In this document: positions 18,417 through 27,848 of the stretch, in pieces
Layout of the letters: the number at the start of each line of letters is the position of its first letter
How positions within the stretch are numbered: position 1 is the stretch's first letter
From: Pycnococcus provasolii
Taxonomy: Eukaryota; Chlorophyta; Pseudoscourfieldiophyceae; Pseudoscourfieldiales; Pycnococcaceae
Length of the DNA: 64,000 nt
Reading direction: 5' to 3'
NCBI GenBank assembly: GCA_938743325.2
Contig: OW568903.1
Coordinates: 186,001 to 250,000, forward strand
Translations under genes and position numbers: made by a program
Notes under the pieces: generated by a model
What the model saw: the letters and a program-made list of their open reading frames with translations, nothing else
Databases searched by the model: none
What the model was told of the DNA's origin: nothing

Positions 18417-20123
18417 TTACACAGCCCTCTCGCTCTCCACAGGTCGGCCGTAGCCGATTTCGCCGTCTGGCTGCGAGATCACAGGTCCTGGCATCGTGGA
18501 CATCGGAACAGCCTGGAATACGTCGTGGATTTCCACGTGCGTGACCACGCTGCGATCTTTGTCGGATGCGTAGCACATGAAGACCGCGTCCACCACGCTA
18601 AGGAGGAGGTTCGCAAAGAAGCTGACGCCAACAAGAACGATAAAGAACACGAAAAATGCGAGCAGGATGCTCTCGGTGAGCACGAGGCTGAGTTCGCCTT
18701 CGAAGGAGAAGCGTGCAACGAAGAATGCCGCCACGGCGCACACGACGCTGAGGATGAAGGAGAAGAGGCCGAGCACCATCGGGGGGAAATACCACACGCC
18801 AACGGTGGGCAGAAGATTCCTCTTCAGGAGATCTGTGGCATTCCTGGCAGCCTCGCAGAAAGCCTCGCCAGTTACGGCGCAGCGAATGGTTGCAAATTTG
18901 GTCAAAAATTCGATGAGCTCAAGAAGGCACGCCATGATGCACCCGAGAAGGATGGAGAAGATGTTGCGCTCACGCTGCATTTTGTTCGCGGCGTCTTTCA
19001 TAATCTGAACCCACGTCAAAATCAGACCGCCGTATGCCACCGAGCCAAACGACGGGCCGAACGCGTGCCCGACAGCGCGCGTGATTGCGGAGTTGCCGAG
19101 TGGAGGACTTCCGACGGGCTGGTAGTACCACTGCGTCGCCACACTGGCGGTGACGAACGTGCGCATTTCAAAGACAATCATCATCGTCCACAGGCAGAAG
19201 ATGGATCCGAGAGCGAAGTACGCGTTCACCCACGGCTTGACTTCCCACATGCAGCACGGAACGTCGGTTCCCTCCGCATTTTGGCACACGCCCCCAGTTC
19301 CAGAGCTGTCGACGTACGGGTTTGGCACGATATGCCCGTTGGTGAGCGACACAACCATGAGCGTGATCATAGGGAGCACGACGAGAAGTCCTCCAAGCTT
19401 GAGAAGCAGCACAACAGGAACAAGCATGGGGTTGTTCGTCAGCGCCGTGGCGGCGACGGAGATGAGGCGTGCGCACAGATCAAAGAAGTGGCGCCAGCGG
19501 TTCATGAGCCATCCCATGAAGAGCGCGAAGAGTCCGAAGATGACGGCGCCGACGACGTTCCCGGCGATGAGGTTGAGCACGGCGGCAAACGCGGGCAAGG
19601 CCACCTGCGTGCCCGCGGCAAAGTTGAGCATGGCGTGCGCGTTACGCTCCGCCGCCTTGACGAGCATGAGTCCAAGTGCGACAGAGGCGGCGCTTGACGC
19701 GACGAGGGCTGCGGCTGCTGCTTTTCCGAACACGTGCGGGTCGATTTGCGGCGGTTCGTTTTCGATGAGCATTCGTCGACTTGGTTCTGCGGGGCAGTTC
19801 GCGGGGTCGCTCATGAAGTCTTTGGTGAATGCGTCCCTGTACCTCGGGTTGACGTTCGCGGCACCGTGTATTCCCATGGAGACGCACACGATAAAGCACA
19901 CGGCAAACACCCAGGACCACATGCGGTCTTGCGCGGGTCGGTTCGCGTCGTAGTTGAATCCCGCGACGGAGGACGCCGTCGACATCGTGATGGTCGCGAG
20001 CAGAGGCGCGGACTCGCCCACCACCTCCGAGGAGCCTGAGAGAGGCGCGTACGGTCCATTGCCCCCGTACGACGACGGGCCGGACGAGTCTTCGCCCTTC
20101 GTCTTGCCGGCGTACGACGACAT
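18417..20123 (-). CDS. Choline-transporter-like (CTL/SLC44/PNS1) membrane protein
   Basis: This 568-residue protein has about ten hydrophobic segments. Family-typical blocks are EMRTFVTASVATQWYYQP, followed by SFGSVAYGGLILTWVQIMK and VVDAVFMCYASDKDRS, in the order seen in CTL proteins. A large loop between the first two membrane segments holds Cys and an acidic stretch. CTL proteins move choline or related solutes, or act in membrane lipid supply, at the plasma or organelle membranes. The substrate here is not proven. The N-terminal 70 residues are Ser/Gly-rich and probably cytosolic. Length and topology are normal; single exon. Confidence 0.88.
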   Translation of the reverse strand: MSSYAGKTKGEDSSGPSSYGGNGPYAPLSGSSEVVGESAPLLATITMSTASSVAGFNYDANRPAQDRMWSWVFAVCFIVCVSMGIHGAANVNPRYRDAFTKDFMSDPANCPAEPSRRMLIENEPPQIDPHVFGKAAAAALVASSAASVALGLMLVKAAERNAHAMLNFAAGTQVALPAFAAVLNLIAGNVVGAVIFGLFALFMGWLMNRWRHFFDLCARLISVAATALTNNPMLVPVVLLLKLGGLLVVLPMITLMVVSLTNGHIVPNPYVDSSGTGGVCQNAEGTDVPCCMWEVKPWVNAYFALGSIFCLWTMMIVFEMRTFVTASVATQWYYQPVGSPPLGNSAITRAVGHAFGPSFGSVAYGGLILTWVQIMKDAANKMQRERNIFSILLGCIMACLLELIEFLTKFATIRCAVTGEAFCEAARNATDLLKRNLLPTVGVWYFPPMVLGLFSFILSVVCAVAAFFVARFSFEGELSLVLTESILLAFFVFFIVLVGVSFFANLLLSVVDAVFMCYASDKDRSVVTHVEIHDVFQAVPMSTMPGPVISQPDGEIGYGRPVESERAV

Positions 20124-21552
20124 ACTTTATCTCCGTTGTTTTGGAAGAGAGTTGGGCGTTGTTCGAGGGGAGGGCGAAGGAGGGGAGGGGGCAGGTGCCG
20201 CGAGAGGGGAAAAGTTGAGAGCTCAGGTGTCGACACGGGATACATCTTAGAAGAGGAGTCGACAAAGAAGAGCAGGAAGCGGGGGAGTCCTGGAAAGGCT
20301 CCTACCTCGTGGTAGTGGAGCTTTTATAAATTATAATAAAATGGCTATAGTGGGATCTTCCGTTGTACGCCTCTCCGGGGGGATCCACTCATTAAAAGTT
20401 TGGGAAAAAGGCAGTTTGGCCGTCTCTTTTGCCAAAAAAAGGTAGTTTGGCCGTCCCCTCCCCTCCCCTCGCAAACCCTGGGTTATAATTCCAAGATCAG
20501 AACAGATCAGATCAGATCATCCTCATCACTCGCCAGATGAGGACTCGCGCTGTTTGAAGGAACGCGCCACTGCCTGGAGGTGGTGGTAGTGGTGTGTGTA
20601 GTTGTTGTTCTCGTAGTGTCCCCCCGGGACCGGTGTCACCCTCAGACGCCATTGTTGTTGGTCGTATGAAAGTAAGTAAAAGTCAAGAATTGTGAGGTGA
20701 ACCCCTAAACGGGATACGCCGAACTGCCAAAACCCCCAACAGGGAGGTATCACGTGATTCATCAGCCCCCCTTATAACGGGCAGTGCCCACTATGAGGAG
20801 GTTATCACGTGATCCCCCTCTCTCGAGGGACTGTCACGCCAGGAGAGGGAGAGTAGGGGTTTAAGAGGAGGAGGGGGAGAGATCTAGATTAGATGAGATT
20901 TGGGGACCCCTTGTTAAGGCCCCGGTTCAGTGGGGACTTGTGGCCGCGGCGGAGCCGGCAGGGAGAATCATTGGCGACGAGCTTTTAACGCACGGGACGT
21001 GCGTCGAGCGCCATAGGAGAGAGAGAGAGAGAGAGACGATTAAGAGTGTAACTGGGTGAGATAGACCCAATGTCATGCCCGGAGGGTGCACTGATGTGTT
21101 TGATGTGTTTGGGGGTTAAGAGAAAGAGGCGCTGCGCGGCCGATGGAAGGAGGTGGCGGCAACGCGTCAGAAGGGGAGGAGAAGAGACAGTTAGGACTTA
21201 GGAATAAGGTGGCCCCGGGGGAAGGGCCCGGTGCCAAGAGTGGGCTGAGGTAAGAGGGGGAGGCCCGGTTACACCGGTGCCCTTACGTTGGACCACTAAG
21301 TGGACCACTAATTTTTGGTCGGCAAGCCCCCGACCACTTTGGGGATCCGCACTTGGTCTTGGACCACTCGGACCATCCTAAAACACAATTCTTCCATTCT
21401 CATCCCGCCCAGCCACCCAATTAGTTACCCTAGGCCCTAGGGGTCGTGAGAACCTATTAACGGTAAACCGCCGTTTACCTCAGTTTTATTTTTAATTTTT
21501 TTATATGGTCCGTGCCAAATAGTCCCGACGACGAGTTTCAGTTGACCGATCG
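20124..21552. other. Divergent intergenic region, 1.4 kb
   Basis: Contains repeated phrases (AGTTTGGCCGTC at about 20414 and 20442), two TCACGTGA octamers (20750-20757 and 20805-20812), a GA microsatellite (about 21010-21034) and several GGACCACT motifs (21290-21375). A 78-residue minus ORF (20526-20762) has no recognisable features. It may act as a promoter for the genes on both sides. Confidence 0.5.
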
Positions 21553-23448
21553 ATGTCGAAACGTTTGCTAACCTTATGCATCATACAAGGCGCCGCCGTC
21601 GCCGTCGCCGCCTCCGCCTCCACCGGAAGCGACCATCATCACAACAACCACCGCCATCCCCACCGGAACTACACGAACGAACACGGCGGAACCGCGACAA
21701 CCACCGAGGCACACTCTCACCACTACCGCCACCACCGCCAGAGCCATATGCACGAACATAGCGAAACCACGACTACTACCGAGGGCATGAAAAATAGTTC
21801 TGAATATCAGGCATTCTATGAAGCAGGAGGATTAGATTCACAAGTATTTCCAGTACGTTTTGCAGTTCGTCACTCCTACCGCTCTGCTAAAGCCAGGTTG
21901 AAGAAAAGCACAGAGCGCTTCACACAGTTCGACTGGTTGGATCGAGATGCTTGGAAGAACAACAAGCTGAGTTGGCAGAAAATGCTGCAAGCTAAAGGCA
22001 GAAAAAGTTTGTCGCCGGAGCACAAGCAGTGGGTCGAGAAGCGTCTCTCCGGTACCATAGCTGCGAGGCGACCACTCGAAACCGAATCGTTGCGACAAGC
22101 GCTTTGCCCCAAGCTTCTCTCTTTTGCGGACATGCAGCTGGACAAACAACAAGGTAAGAATCTCACGGCTGACATGCTTCGTGTGAACAAAGTCGGTACC
22201 GTCTACATGGCAGAGTTAGGAGGTGATTCGAGATCGCACCTTGCATGCGTCGTGCGTGGAAAGCTTTACTTTCGCGTGAATTATGACGAGTCTGTCCCCG
22301 GCGCAATTCCTCATGACACATACAATCGCTTAGAGGGATGGCTGCGCGTGCTTTACGAAGCTGTGAAGTATCGAAAACTTGACAACGATGTGTGCTTCTT
22401 CATGTCCAACATTATCTTCGATGAAGTGCAAAAGGCGCACAACGCGGATGATATGCCCTTGCCAATGTTGCAGTTGCACAGGGTGTGGGACGAGGACTTT
22501 CACGATGCCTTCTACTGGCCAGAGCAAGACTTTATAGGTAATTTCGCTTTACGCGTTCCACCATACGCTCAGGCTGGTACAAGGTTGTGGAATCACCCAG
22601 ACTGGACCGAGCCTGGGTCGGATAGGTGGAGAAAAAGTCGAGCGAAGAAGGGCTTCGCAGCTTCCGCTGGGCAGGGTTCATTTATGAATCGCTTGTTGGT
22701 ACACGGTGTTTGTCCTTTTTCCACGAAATTCAACGAATCGTGGGATACTTTCACAATACAGCATGGTATTTATCAACCATCGGCTGTGGAGCAAGAGGAC
22801 TACAAGGGCTACGAGTCATATTCCAACTACCAGTTTGCTCTTTTCAACCCGGGCAGCTTCGGCTGGAGCTCTTCGTACCAACGTATCATGATTTCAGGGT
22901 GTGCAGTTCTTGTTCCGTTAAAATATGGTGATACTAATGCGGACATCACTCTTGGCATTCACCAGGTGATGACGACAAAGTTCTGCGACGACTGCTATAT
23001 TCCAATCAAGTTTTGGAACGACCCGACTATGTCGGGGAATTGTACCAAGGACTATGTACATCCCGAAATATCTCCTGTGGCTAAATGCATGCTGAACGAT
23101 GAAGGTCCACTGGGATGGTGTAAGGAGTTGCATGATGCCGTTACATTGACCAGGGATGACGATGCTGACAAGATAGCGTCGAGCATGCTGTCATTTATAC
23201 GCAAGGAGTTGTCGCCGATGTGCTACAATGAGTATATGTCGCGTGTGCTTGCAGGCATTCGCCAGAACTGGACATCGGAGTTGATATCAGCACGGACGAG
23301 CGACGCAGCGATTCATAGGACATTCGTTCAAGAATTCGAGTTCACCGAAGTCGACTGCGAATACTTAAATAACTTGACGGGTCCACATCTTCGTCGATTT
23401 CGAGATGTCTTCTTCGACAATGCGACGTGTTTAACGCGTGTCGATTAA
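21553..23448 (+). CDS. Secretory glycosyltransferase of the GT90/CAP10 type
   Basis: This 631-residue protein has an N-terminal hydrophobic signal or anchor (about 4-21) followed by a His/Thr-rich stretch. The main domain shows the CAP10/GT90 arrangement: WPEQDFIGNFALRVPPYAQ, then GQGSFMNRLL, YSNYQFALFNPG, and SGCAVLVPLKYG followed by C-terminal helices. In GT90 enzymes (POGLUT1, fungal Cap10) the equivalent of the YKYxFxLDG block lines the sugar-nucleotide site. It probably acts in the Golgi or ER, adding xylose or glucose to glycans or proteins; the donor is not determined. TGTAA motifs follow the stop (23456, 23466). Confidence 0.7.
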   Translation: MSKRLLTLCIIQGAAVAVAASASTGSDHHHNNHRHPHRNYTNEHGGTATTTEAHSHHYRHHRQSHMHEHSETTTTTEGMKNSSEYQAFYEAGGLDSQVFPVRFAVRHSYRSAKARLKKSTERFTQFDWLDRDAWKNNKLSWQKMLQAKGRKSLSPEHKQWVEKRLSGTIAARRPLETESLRQALCPKLLSFADMQLDKQQGKNLTADMLRVNKVGTVYMAELGGDSRSHLACVVRGKLYFRVNYDESVPGAIPHDTYNRLEGWLRVLYEAVKYRKLDNDVCFFMSNIIFDEVQKAHNADDMPLPMLQLHRVWDEDFHDAFYWPEQDFIGNFALRVPPYAQAGTRLWNHPDWTEPGSDRWRKSRAKKGFAASAGQGSFMNRLLVHGVCPFSTKFNESWDTFTIQHGIYQPSAVEQEDYKGYESYSNYQFALFNPGSFGWSSSYQRIMISGCAVLVPLKYGDTNADITLGIHQVMTTKFCDDCYIPIKFWNDPTMSGNCTKDYVHPEISPVAKCMLNDEGPLGWCKELHDAVTLTRDDDADKIASSMLSFIRKELSPMCYNEYMSRVLAGIRQNWTSELISARTSDAAIHRTFVQEFEFTEVDCEYLNNLTGPHLRRFRDVFFDNATCLTRVD

Positions 23449-24193
23449 TTCGAAATGTAATTTATTGTAATCTATTCGAATTGCAATTCCCAAATTGGAG
23501 AAAAGCTCTACGGACGACGCGAAACGACGCGCATTTGAGGAGAAGCTAAAGGTGAAAAATCTGCAAGAAAGGAATTTGTCACAAACTGAGCGACCTGCGA
23601 AGTGTACAAATTGCCGAGTTTTTCGGTGTCTGCATGACGTCACATCTATGATGCGAGCAGAGACTTGTTACACTGACTATTGCACGCCATTTTCAGACTC
23701 GTGAACACAGTTTGGGAAGTGTTGACCGTTGAAGTCGACCTTGAAGTGCGAAGTAGATGTGTGCACCGTGGCAAGAGTCAGTGACGTCACAGGGAGTTCC
23801 AACCGGAGGGGATGGGGGAGGGGGTTGAGAGGAGATTGGTAAACCTTTAGAGGGAAAGGAAGAGAGAAGTCCCCTCTAACCTTAGGTGGGACTTGCTGGC
23901 TTAGGGTTAGGGTTAGGGTTGGAAATGTCGTGGCGTACAGTACACCATTTCGATTCCCGCGTGGTCCACGACGCGGAAAGTCTCTCCCGCCGGGCTCAAG
24001 TCACTGTGCGATCGACGAAAAAGTACAAGCCGACCAATCATCACGTGATGGGTGTCGGGTGATGAGAGGGTCACCTCCCGGGACCGGGGGGCGCCTAGGC
24101 CTTCCTCTCGCGGACGGAGCACTGCTCGCAGACGGACGGCACCCGTGGGTGCGATTTTTTTCTTAGTCTAGTAGGGCCCCAGGGACCTGACCA
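23449..24193. other. Intergenic region with telomere-like repeat
   Basis: Holds a TTAGGG run (about 23901-23921) and a TCACGTGA octamer (24041-24048). Small overlapping ORFs here have no recognisable features. Confidence 0.5.
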
Positions 24194-24500
24194 GACCTGA
24201 GGAGCCCCCTGGTCATAGTGAATGTGCAACTCTGTCATAGTGAAAACAACCTGGGTTTAGGTCGGGGGGCTAACTTAGACAAAGAAATAGGTTCCATGAC
24301 GTATCCCCACTGGTCGGTATCCCAGGTCGAGAGGCATTGGCTGGTTATAAACCTACCCAACTAGCTTCGGGACGGGTGCCCTAACCTTTGGGCAGTCACT
24401 CGACTTTGGGCAGTCAATCGACTTTGCCCCAACCTAAACCCAGGTTGTTTTCACTATGACAGAGTTGCACATTCACTATGACCAGGGGGCTCCTCAGGTC
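24194..24500. repeat. 69-bp perfect inverted repeats around a 169-bp spacer
   Basis: 24194-24262 and 24432-24500 are exact inverted copies (coordinates sum to 48694), beginning GACCTGAGGAGCCCCCTGG. Weaker similarity continues outward (CCTGACCA versus CTGGTCA). The spacer has a duplicated phrase, TTTGGGCAGTCA (about 24389 and 24405). It could be a small foldback/MITE or a structured leader; it sits 140 bp upstream of the C1q-like gene. Confidence 0.75.
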
Positions 24501-24640
24501 CTGACCAGCGGCCGAGAAGGCGTCGCGTCCCGTCCCGCCCCGTGGTCCAGCTGCCCGTCAGCCACCCTAGTCAAGCCGGCACCAGCCCGGCGTTTGGGCC
24601 ACGGCGACGACGGTGGTTCATTTTGCACCCACACTGGGCG

Positions 24641-25597
24641 ATGAAGATGAAGGCGCACGTGACGACGTATCTCTGGGTGGTGGCGCTGCTCCTTGGCATG
24701 GGCTGGCTCGACACGGCCAAGGCCCAGGCCGAGGTGATCAACGAGCCATCACCGTCTATCGAGGCCGTACTCAAACGGCTCGATGCTATACATGTACAGC
24801 ATCGAGCCTTCCACGCCGAGCTGAGTGACATCAAGCAGAGCATCCTATCGTTAGGGAGCCTTGGGGGTACTTCTGAGGCCAATGCGGCTGAACTGACGCT
24901 CCGCAGGATGTTGCTCTCCACACAAAGTGCTGCAGACAGCTTTCAGCACGTCTCCAGCGACGGCTCGGCGCGGCTGAGCATATCTTCGGACACTGGGGTG
25001 GACGTGGAGAGCGTCCAATTCAGTGGCGCATCCATTGGCATTTCCGCAGACACCGATTTGCTCTCGCTCGGGTCTGGCACGCTGACTGTGAATGGAGACA
25101 TCACTGCAACGGGGAGCTGCTGTGGTTCTTCATCCACAGCGTTCACGCCACGTGGGTTCTTTGTGAAGAAAGACGGCATTACACGTATTACCAATGCTGC
25201 TAATGTCGGGCAGACAGTCGCCGGCTTCACAACCACGAACCTCGTCGGTGGCTGGGACTCTGGAAACCTCGACATGAACACCGGCGTCTTCACCGCGCCT
25301 GTTGCTGGTTACTACTACGTCAGCGCAGCCCAGCGCATTGACCAACATGACCCGAGCGGCGGGTCATATATTCGGCTCATAATCTCCATCAACGACTCAA
25401 ACGACTACAACCTAGGCGTCGGCGGGCATAGTATCGTGGGGAATGGATGGAGTTCGAACTATGAAACCATCCAAGTCACGAACATTATCAGCCTCTCCGC
25501 ATCGGACACCATACGCTTCAAGGTGGGAGGATCCACGGACGGTACCTTTGTGATATATTTAGAGTCACACTACTCGGTGTTCCTGATGCCAACGTGA
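24641..25597 (+). CDS. Secreted C1q-like domain protein
   Basis: This 318-residue protein (from the ATG at 24641) has a signal peptide (about 8-27, YLWVVALLLGMGW), a helical segment (about 40-100, with AVLKRLDAIHVQHRAFHAEL), a repetitive beta-type middle, and a C-terminal jelly-roll. The motif NTGVFTAPVAGYYYVSAAQR is a good match to the first strands of C1q/TNF-like domains (FNxxTGxFTxPxxGxYxF), and the domain ends with a hydrophobic strand (YSVFLMP). C1q domains trimerise and bind ligands outside the cell. The frame is open upstream to 24542, but the signal peptide supports 24641 or 24647. Confidence 0.75.
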   Translation: MKMKAHVTTYLWVVALLLGMGWLDTAKAQAEVINEPSPSIEAVLKRLDAIHVQHRAFHAELSDIKQSILSLGSLGGTSEANAAELTLRRMLLSTQSAADSFQHVSSDGSARLSISSDTGVDVESVQFSGASIGISADTDLLSLGSGTLTVNGDITATGSCCGSSSTAFTPRGFFVKKDGITRITNAANVGQTVAGFTTTNLVGGWDSGNLDMNTGVFTAPVAGYYYVSAAQRIDQHDPSGGSYIRLIISINDSNDYNLGVGGHSIVGNGWSSNYETIQVTNIISLSASDTIRFKVGGSTDGTFVIYLESHYSVFLMPT

Positions 25598-26007
25598 TGA
25601 GAGCTCTTCGTGGCTTAGAGGCATATCCAACACTCGCGCGACCCAGAGAGGGTCGACGACGACACGTGCGTATGCTGCGGCCCGCCGAGTCCTTGCGGCG
25701 GAGGAGGCGCGCGTGCATCGCCACCGGCGGACATCAAACCAAATGCCCACGCAAATAATCAAGGGACTGGGATGGAGGGACGCGTCACGCGTGGCACCAC
25801 CGACCTGCCACCGTGGTGAGCGGGAGAGCAGACACCTATTGGACCTATGTAGAGCAGACCAATTTCGGCGACGGCGGAGCGATCATTCATACCACCTTCA
25901 TGGTCGGCGTCGCAAGTCCTGCACGAATCAACTGAGTTGACTGTCGCACGCAAAGACATCCCGATCGCCGCACCAACATTTTCACGTCGTGTTTGCCGCA
26001 GGTGAAG
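25598..26007. other. Intergenic region
   Basis: No conserved ORF, repeat or RNA gene recognised in about 400 bp between two plus-strand genes. Confidence 0.45.
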
Positions 26008-27444
26008 ATGTCCGCCCGTGGCTGCATAGCGGTGCTGCTCTTAATACTAGGCTCGTTGGACGTCTCGTTCGCCTTCCGAAATCCGAGTACAGTACGCAGA
26101 CACGCGAACAGACACGCGCGCACGCAACACGACCACTCGTTGGACGCCTCTGCCGCCGAGACTCCAGAGTCTTCGGAGTTTCCACCAGCCGCATCCGCAT
26201 CCGCACCACAGCCAGAAGAAACGACCACGCCGGCCTACATACCGCCGCTCGTTCAGAACAACCACATCACCTTGCAGCACTACGAAAAACTTAAGGCCGC
26301 CGCGCCGCGCATCTACGTGTACAACCTGCAGGAAAGTAAAGGACCCAACTGCGTATCGCGCGGCTCGTACTCGCTCGAAAGTGACCTGGAAGAAATGCTG
26401 CTGAATAACAACCTCGCCGTGAGCAGTCCGAGCGACGCCGACTTCCTGTTCGTTCCCGCAAACTTTTACTGCTCGACGCACGGAGAATGGGTCAAAAAGT
26501 ACCCGCCAGGTACACCGCCGTGGAACTACACCACTGCACACGTCGACCTAGTGCTGCAGGAGCTGCGCAAGCTCGGGCCGTGGTGGGATGACGCTCCGCA
26601 GAAACACATCTTCGCCTTCTCTGCGGACCACGGCTTTTGCGGCTTTGGGCCTGGCGAGCCTGGGTCGCCGCAGGTTCGGAACGCCGTCATACTGTCGCAC
26701 TGGGGCTTGACGAAGCGGGAGACGGACGGCAGAAACGGCCCGATTCGCCGCGGCTCGCTCTGCCACGTTCCAGGCAAGGACATCGTCGTGCCCATCGCGA
26801 ACGACTTCCTGTCCATGGTAGACATGACGCCGGGCAAGGCGGCAGATGACCCCAAACGCACGACGCTCCTCTTCTTCGCCGGCAACTCCGGCGTCGTGCG
26901 TCACTCGGGCCACGGCACGGGCACGCACTACAGCCACGGCACGCGCGGAATGATCTTCATGATGTTCAACGACACGGCAAAATTCCCGCGCATGATCATC
27001 CAGCCTCGGGCGGACGACTCGAACTTCAAAACCAGCATTTTCTGCCTTGCGCCAACCGGCGGCGGGTTTGGAAACCGCCTCTTCATCAGCATGTACAACG
27101 GCTGCATTCCCGTCATCATCCAGGACGACGTCAGACAGCCCTACGAGGAGATTCTGCCGTACAAGAAATTCGCATTCATCTTGAAGAGTCACAAGATGGC
27201 GCGCCTTCGCGTGTACCTCGGCCAGGCGGAAGCGCAAAAGGAGAGGTACTTCGAGGCTGTGCGACAACACCGAAAGAGCCTGTGGTGGGAGTTCGACTCC
27301 AAGGTTGGAGACTACGAGGGCGAGGCGCTTCTCCGCCTCTTCGAAAATCTGCACCTGCGCAAGAACCTGCCGAAAGAACAGCCAGACTGCTCGGAACACC
27401 CAGACGACCTTTTCCTCGACTCGGTCGTGCAGAGAGAGTACTGA
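26008..27444 (+). CDS. Exostosin-family glycosyltransferase (GT47)
   Basis: This 478-residue type II membrane protein has a signal anchor (about 8-23, CIAVLLLILGSLDVSFAF) and a Pro/Ala/Glu stem. The GT47 domain starts with RIYVYNL, continues with DADFLFVPANFYC, and ends with the conserved acceptor block LAPTGGGFGNRLFISMYNGC and IPVIIQDD, with PYEEILPY. The C(x)P-G and E/D-rich region binds the nucleotide sugar in this family. It probably works in the Golgi on cell-surface polysaccharide or glycoprotein. The start is the ATG at 26008; an in-frame TTG 15 bp upstream is unlikely to be used. Confidence 0.9.
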   Translation: MSARGCIAVLLLILGSLDVSFAFRNPSTVRRHANRHARTQHDHSLDASAAETPESSEFPPAASASAPQPEETTTPAYIPPLVQNNHITLQHYEKLKAAAPRIYVYNLQESKGPNCVSRGSYSLESDLEEMLLNNNLAVSSPSDADFLFVPANFYCSTHGEWVKKYPPGTPPWNYTTAHVDLVLQELRKLGPWWDDAPQKHIFAFSADHGFCGFGPGEPGSPQVRNAVILSHWGLTKRETDGRNGPIRRGSLCHVPGKDIVVPIANDFLSMVDMTPGKAADDPKRTTLLFFAGNSGVVRHSGHGTGTHYSHGTRGMIFMMFNDTAKFPRMIIQPRADDSNFKTSIFCLAPTGGGFGNRLFISMYNGCIPVIIQDDVRQPYEEILPYKKFAFILKSHKMARLRVYLGQAEAQKERYFEAVRQHRKSLWWEFDSKVGDYEGEALLRLFENLHLRKNLPKEQPDCSEHPDDLFLDSVVQREY

Positions 27445-27848
27445 AAAAGCAAAAATAATAGACCTGTTGCATTTCAACTCTCATCGCCAGGTTTGGTTTG
27501 AGTCAAGTGCAGTGAGATGTAATATAATGTTTCATGAAGAACTCATCTAAGCTTGATTGTGTCAGGGAAAGGGCGGTGCTGGCATGCTTCACTGTCTCCT
27601 TGAGGTTTTCGTTTCCCTTCCTCTCCTTCCTCCTCTTCGTTGATGGCGATGGCGACGACAAAAAATGAAAACAGCCGCAAACTTGGAGCTTCGAAAACGG
27701 AAAAAAAATCAAGATTGGTTGTGTTGTGTAAAAGAAGATTCTTCAACAAACTTCTACTCCTCCCCCTTTTCTTCAATGGCTATATCAACACCCCCCTAAT
27801 GCGGTTTTGGTTTTGGTTTGAAAGGCACCGTCTCTCAGCGAGTCGTGT
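27445..27848. other. Convergent intergenic region
   Basis: Lies between the 3' ends of the exostosin and thiolase genes. A-rich and T-rich stretches, no gene seen; expected to hold both 3' UTRs. Confidence 0.5.

Noticed and set aside
18525-19697. 390-residue plus-strand ORF
   Set aside because: It is antisense to the choline-transporter-like gene and has the mixed His/Glu/Arg composition of a shadow frame.
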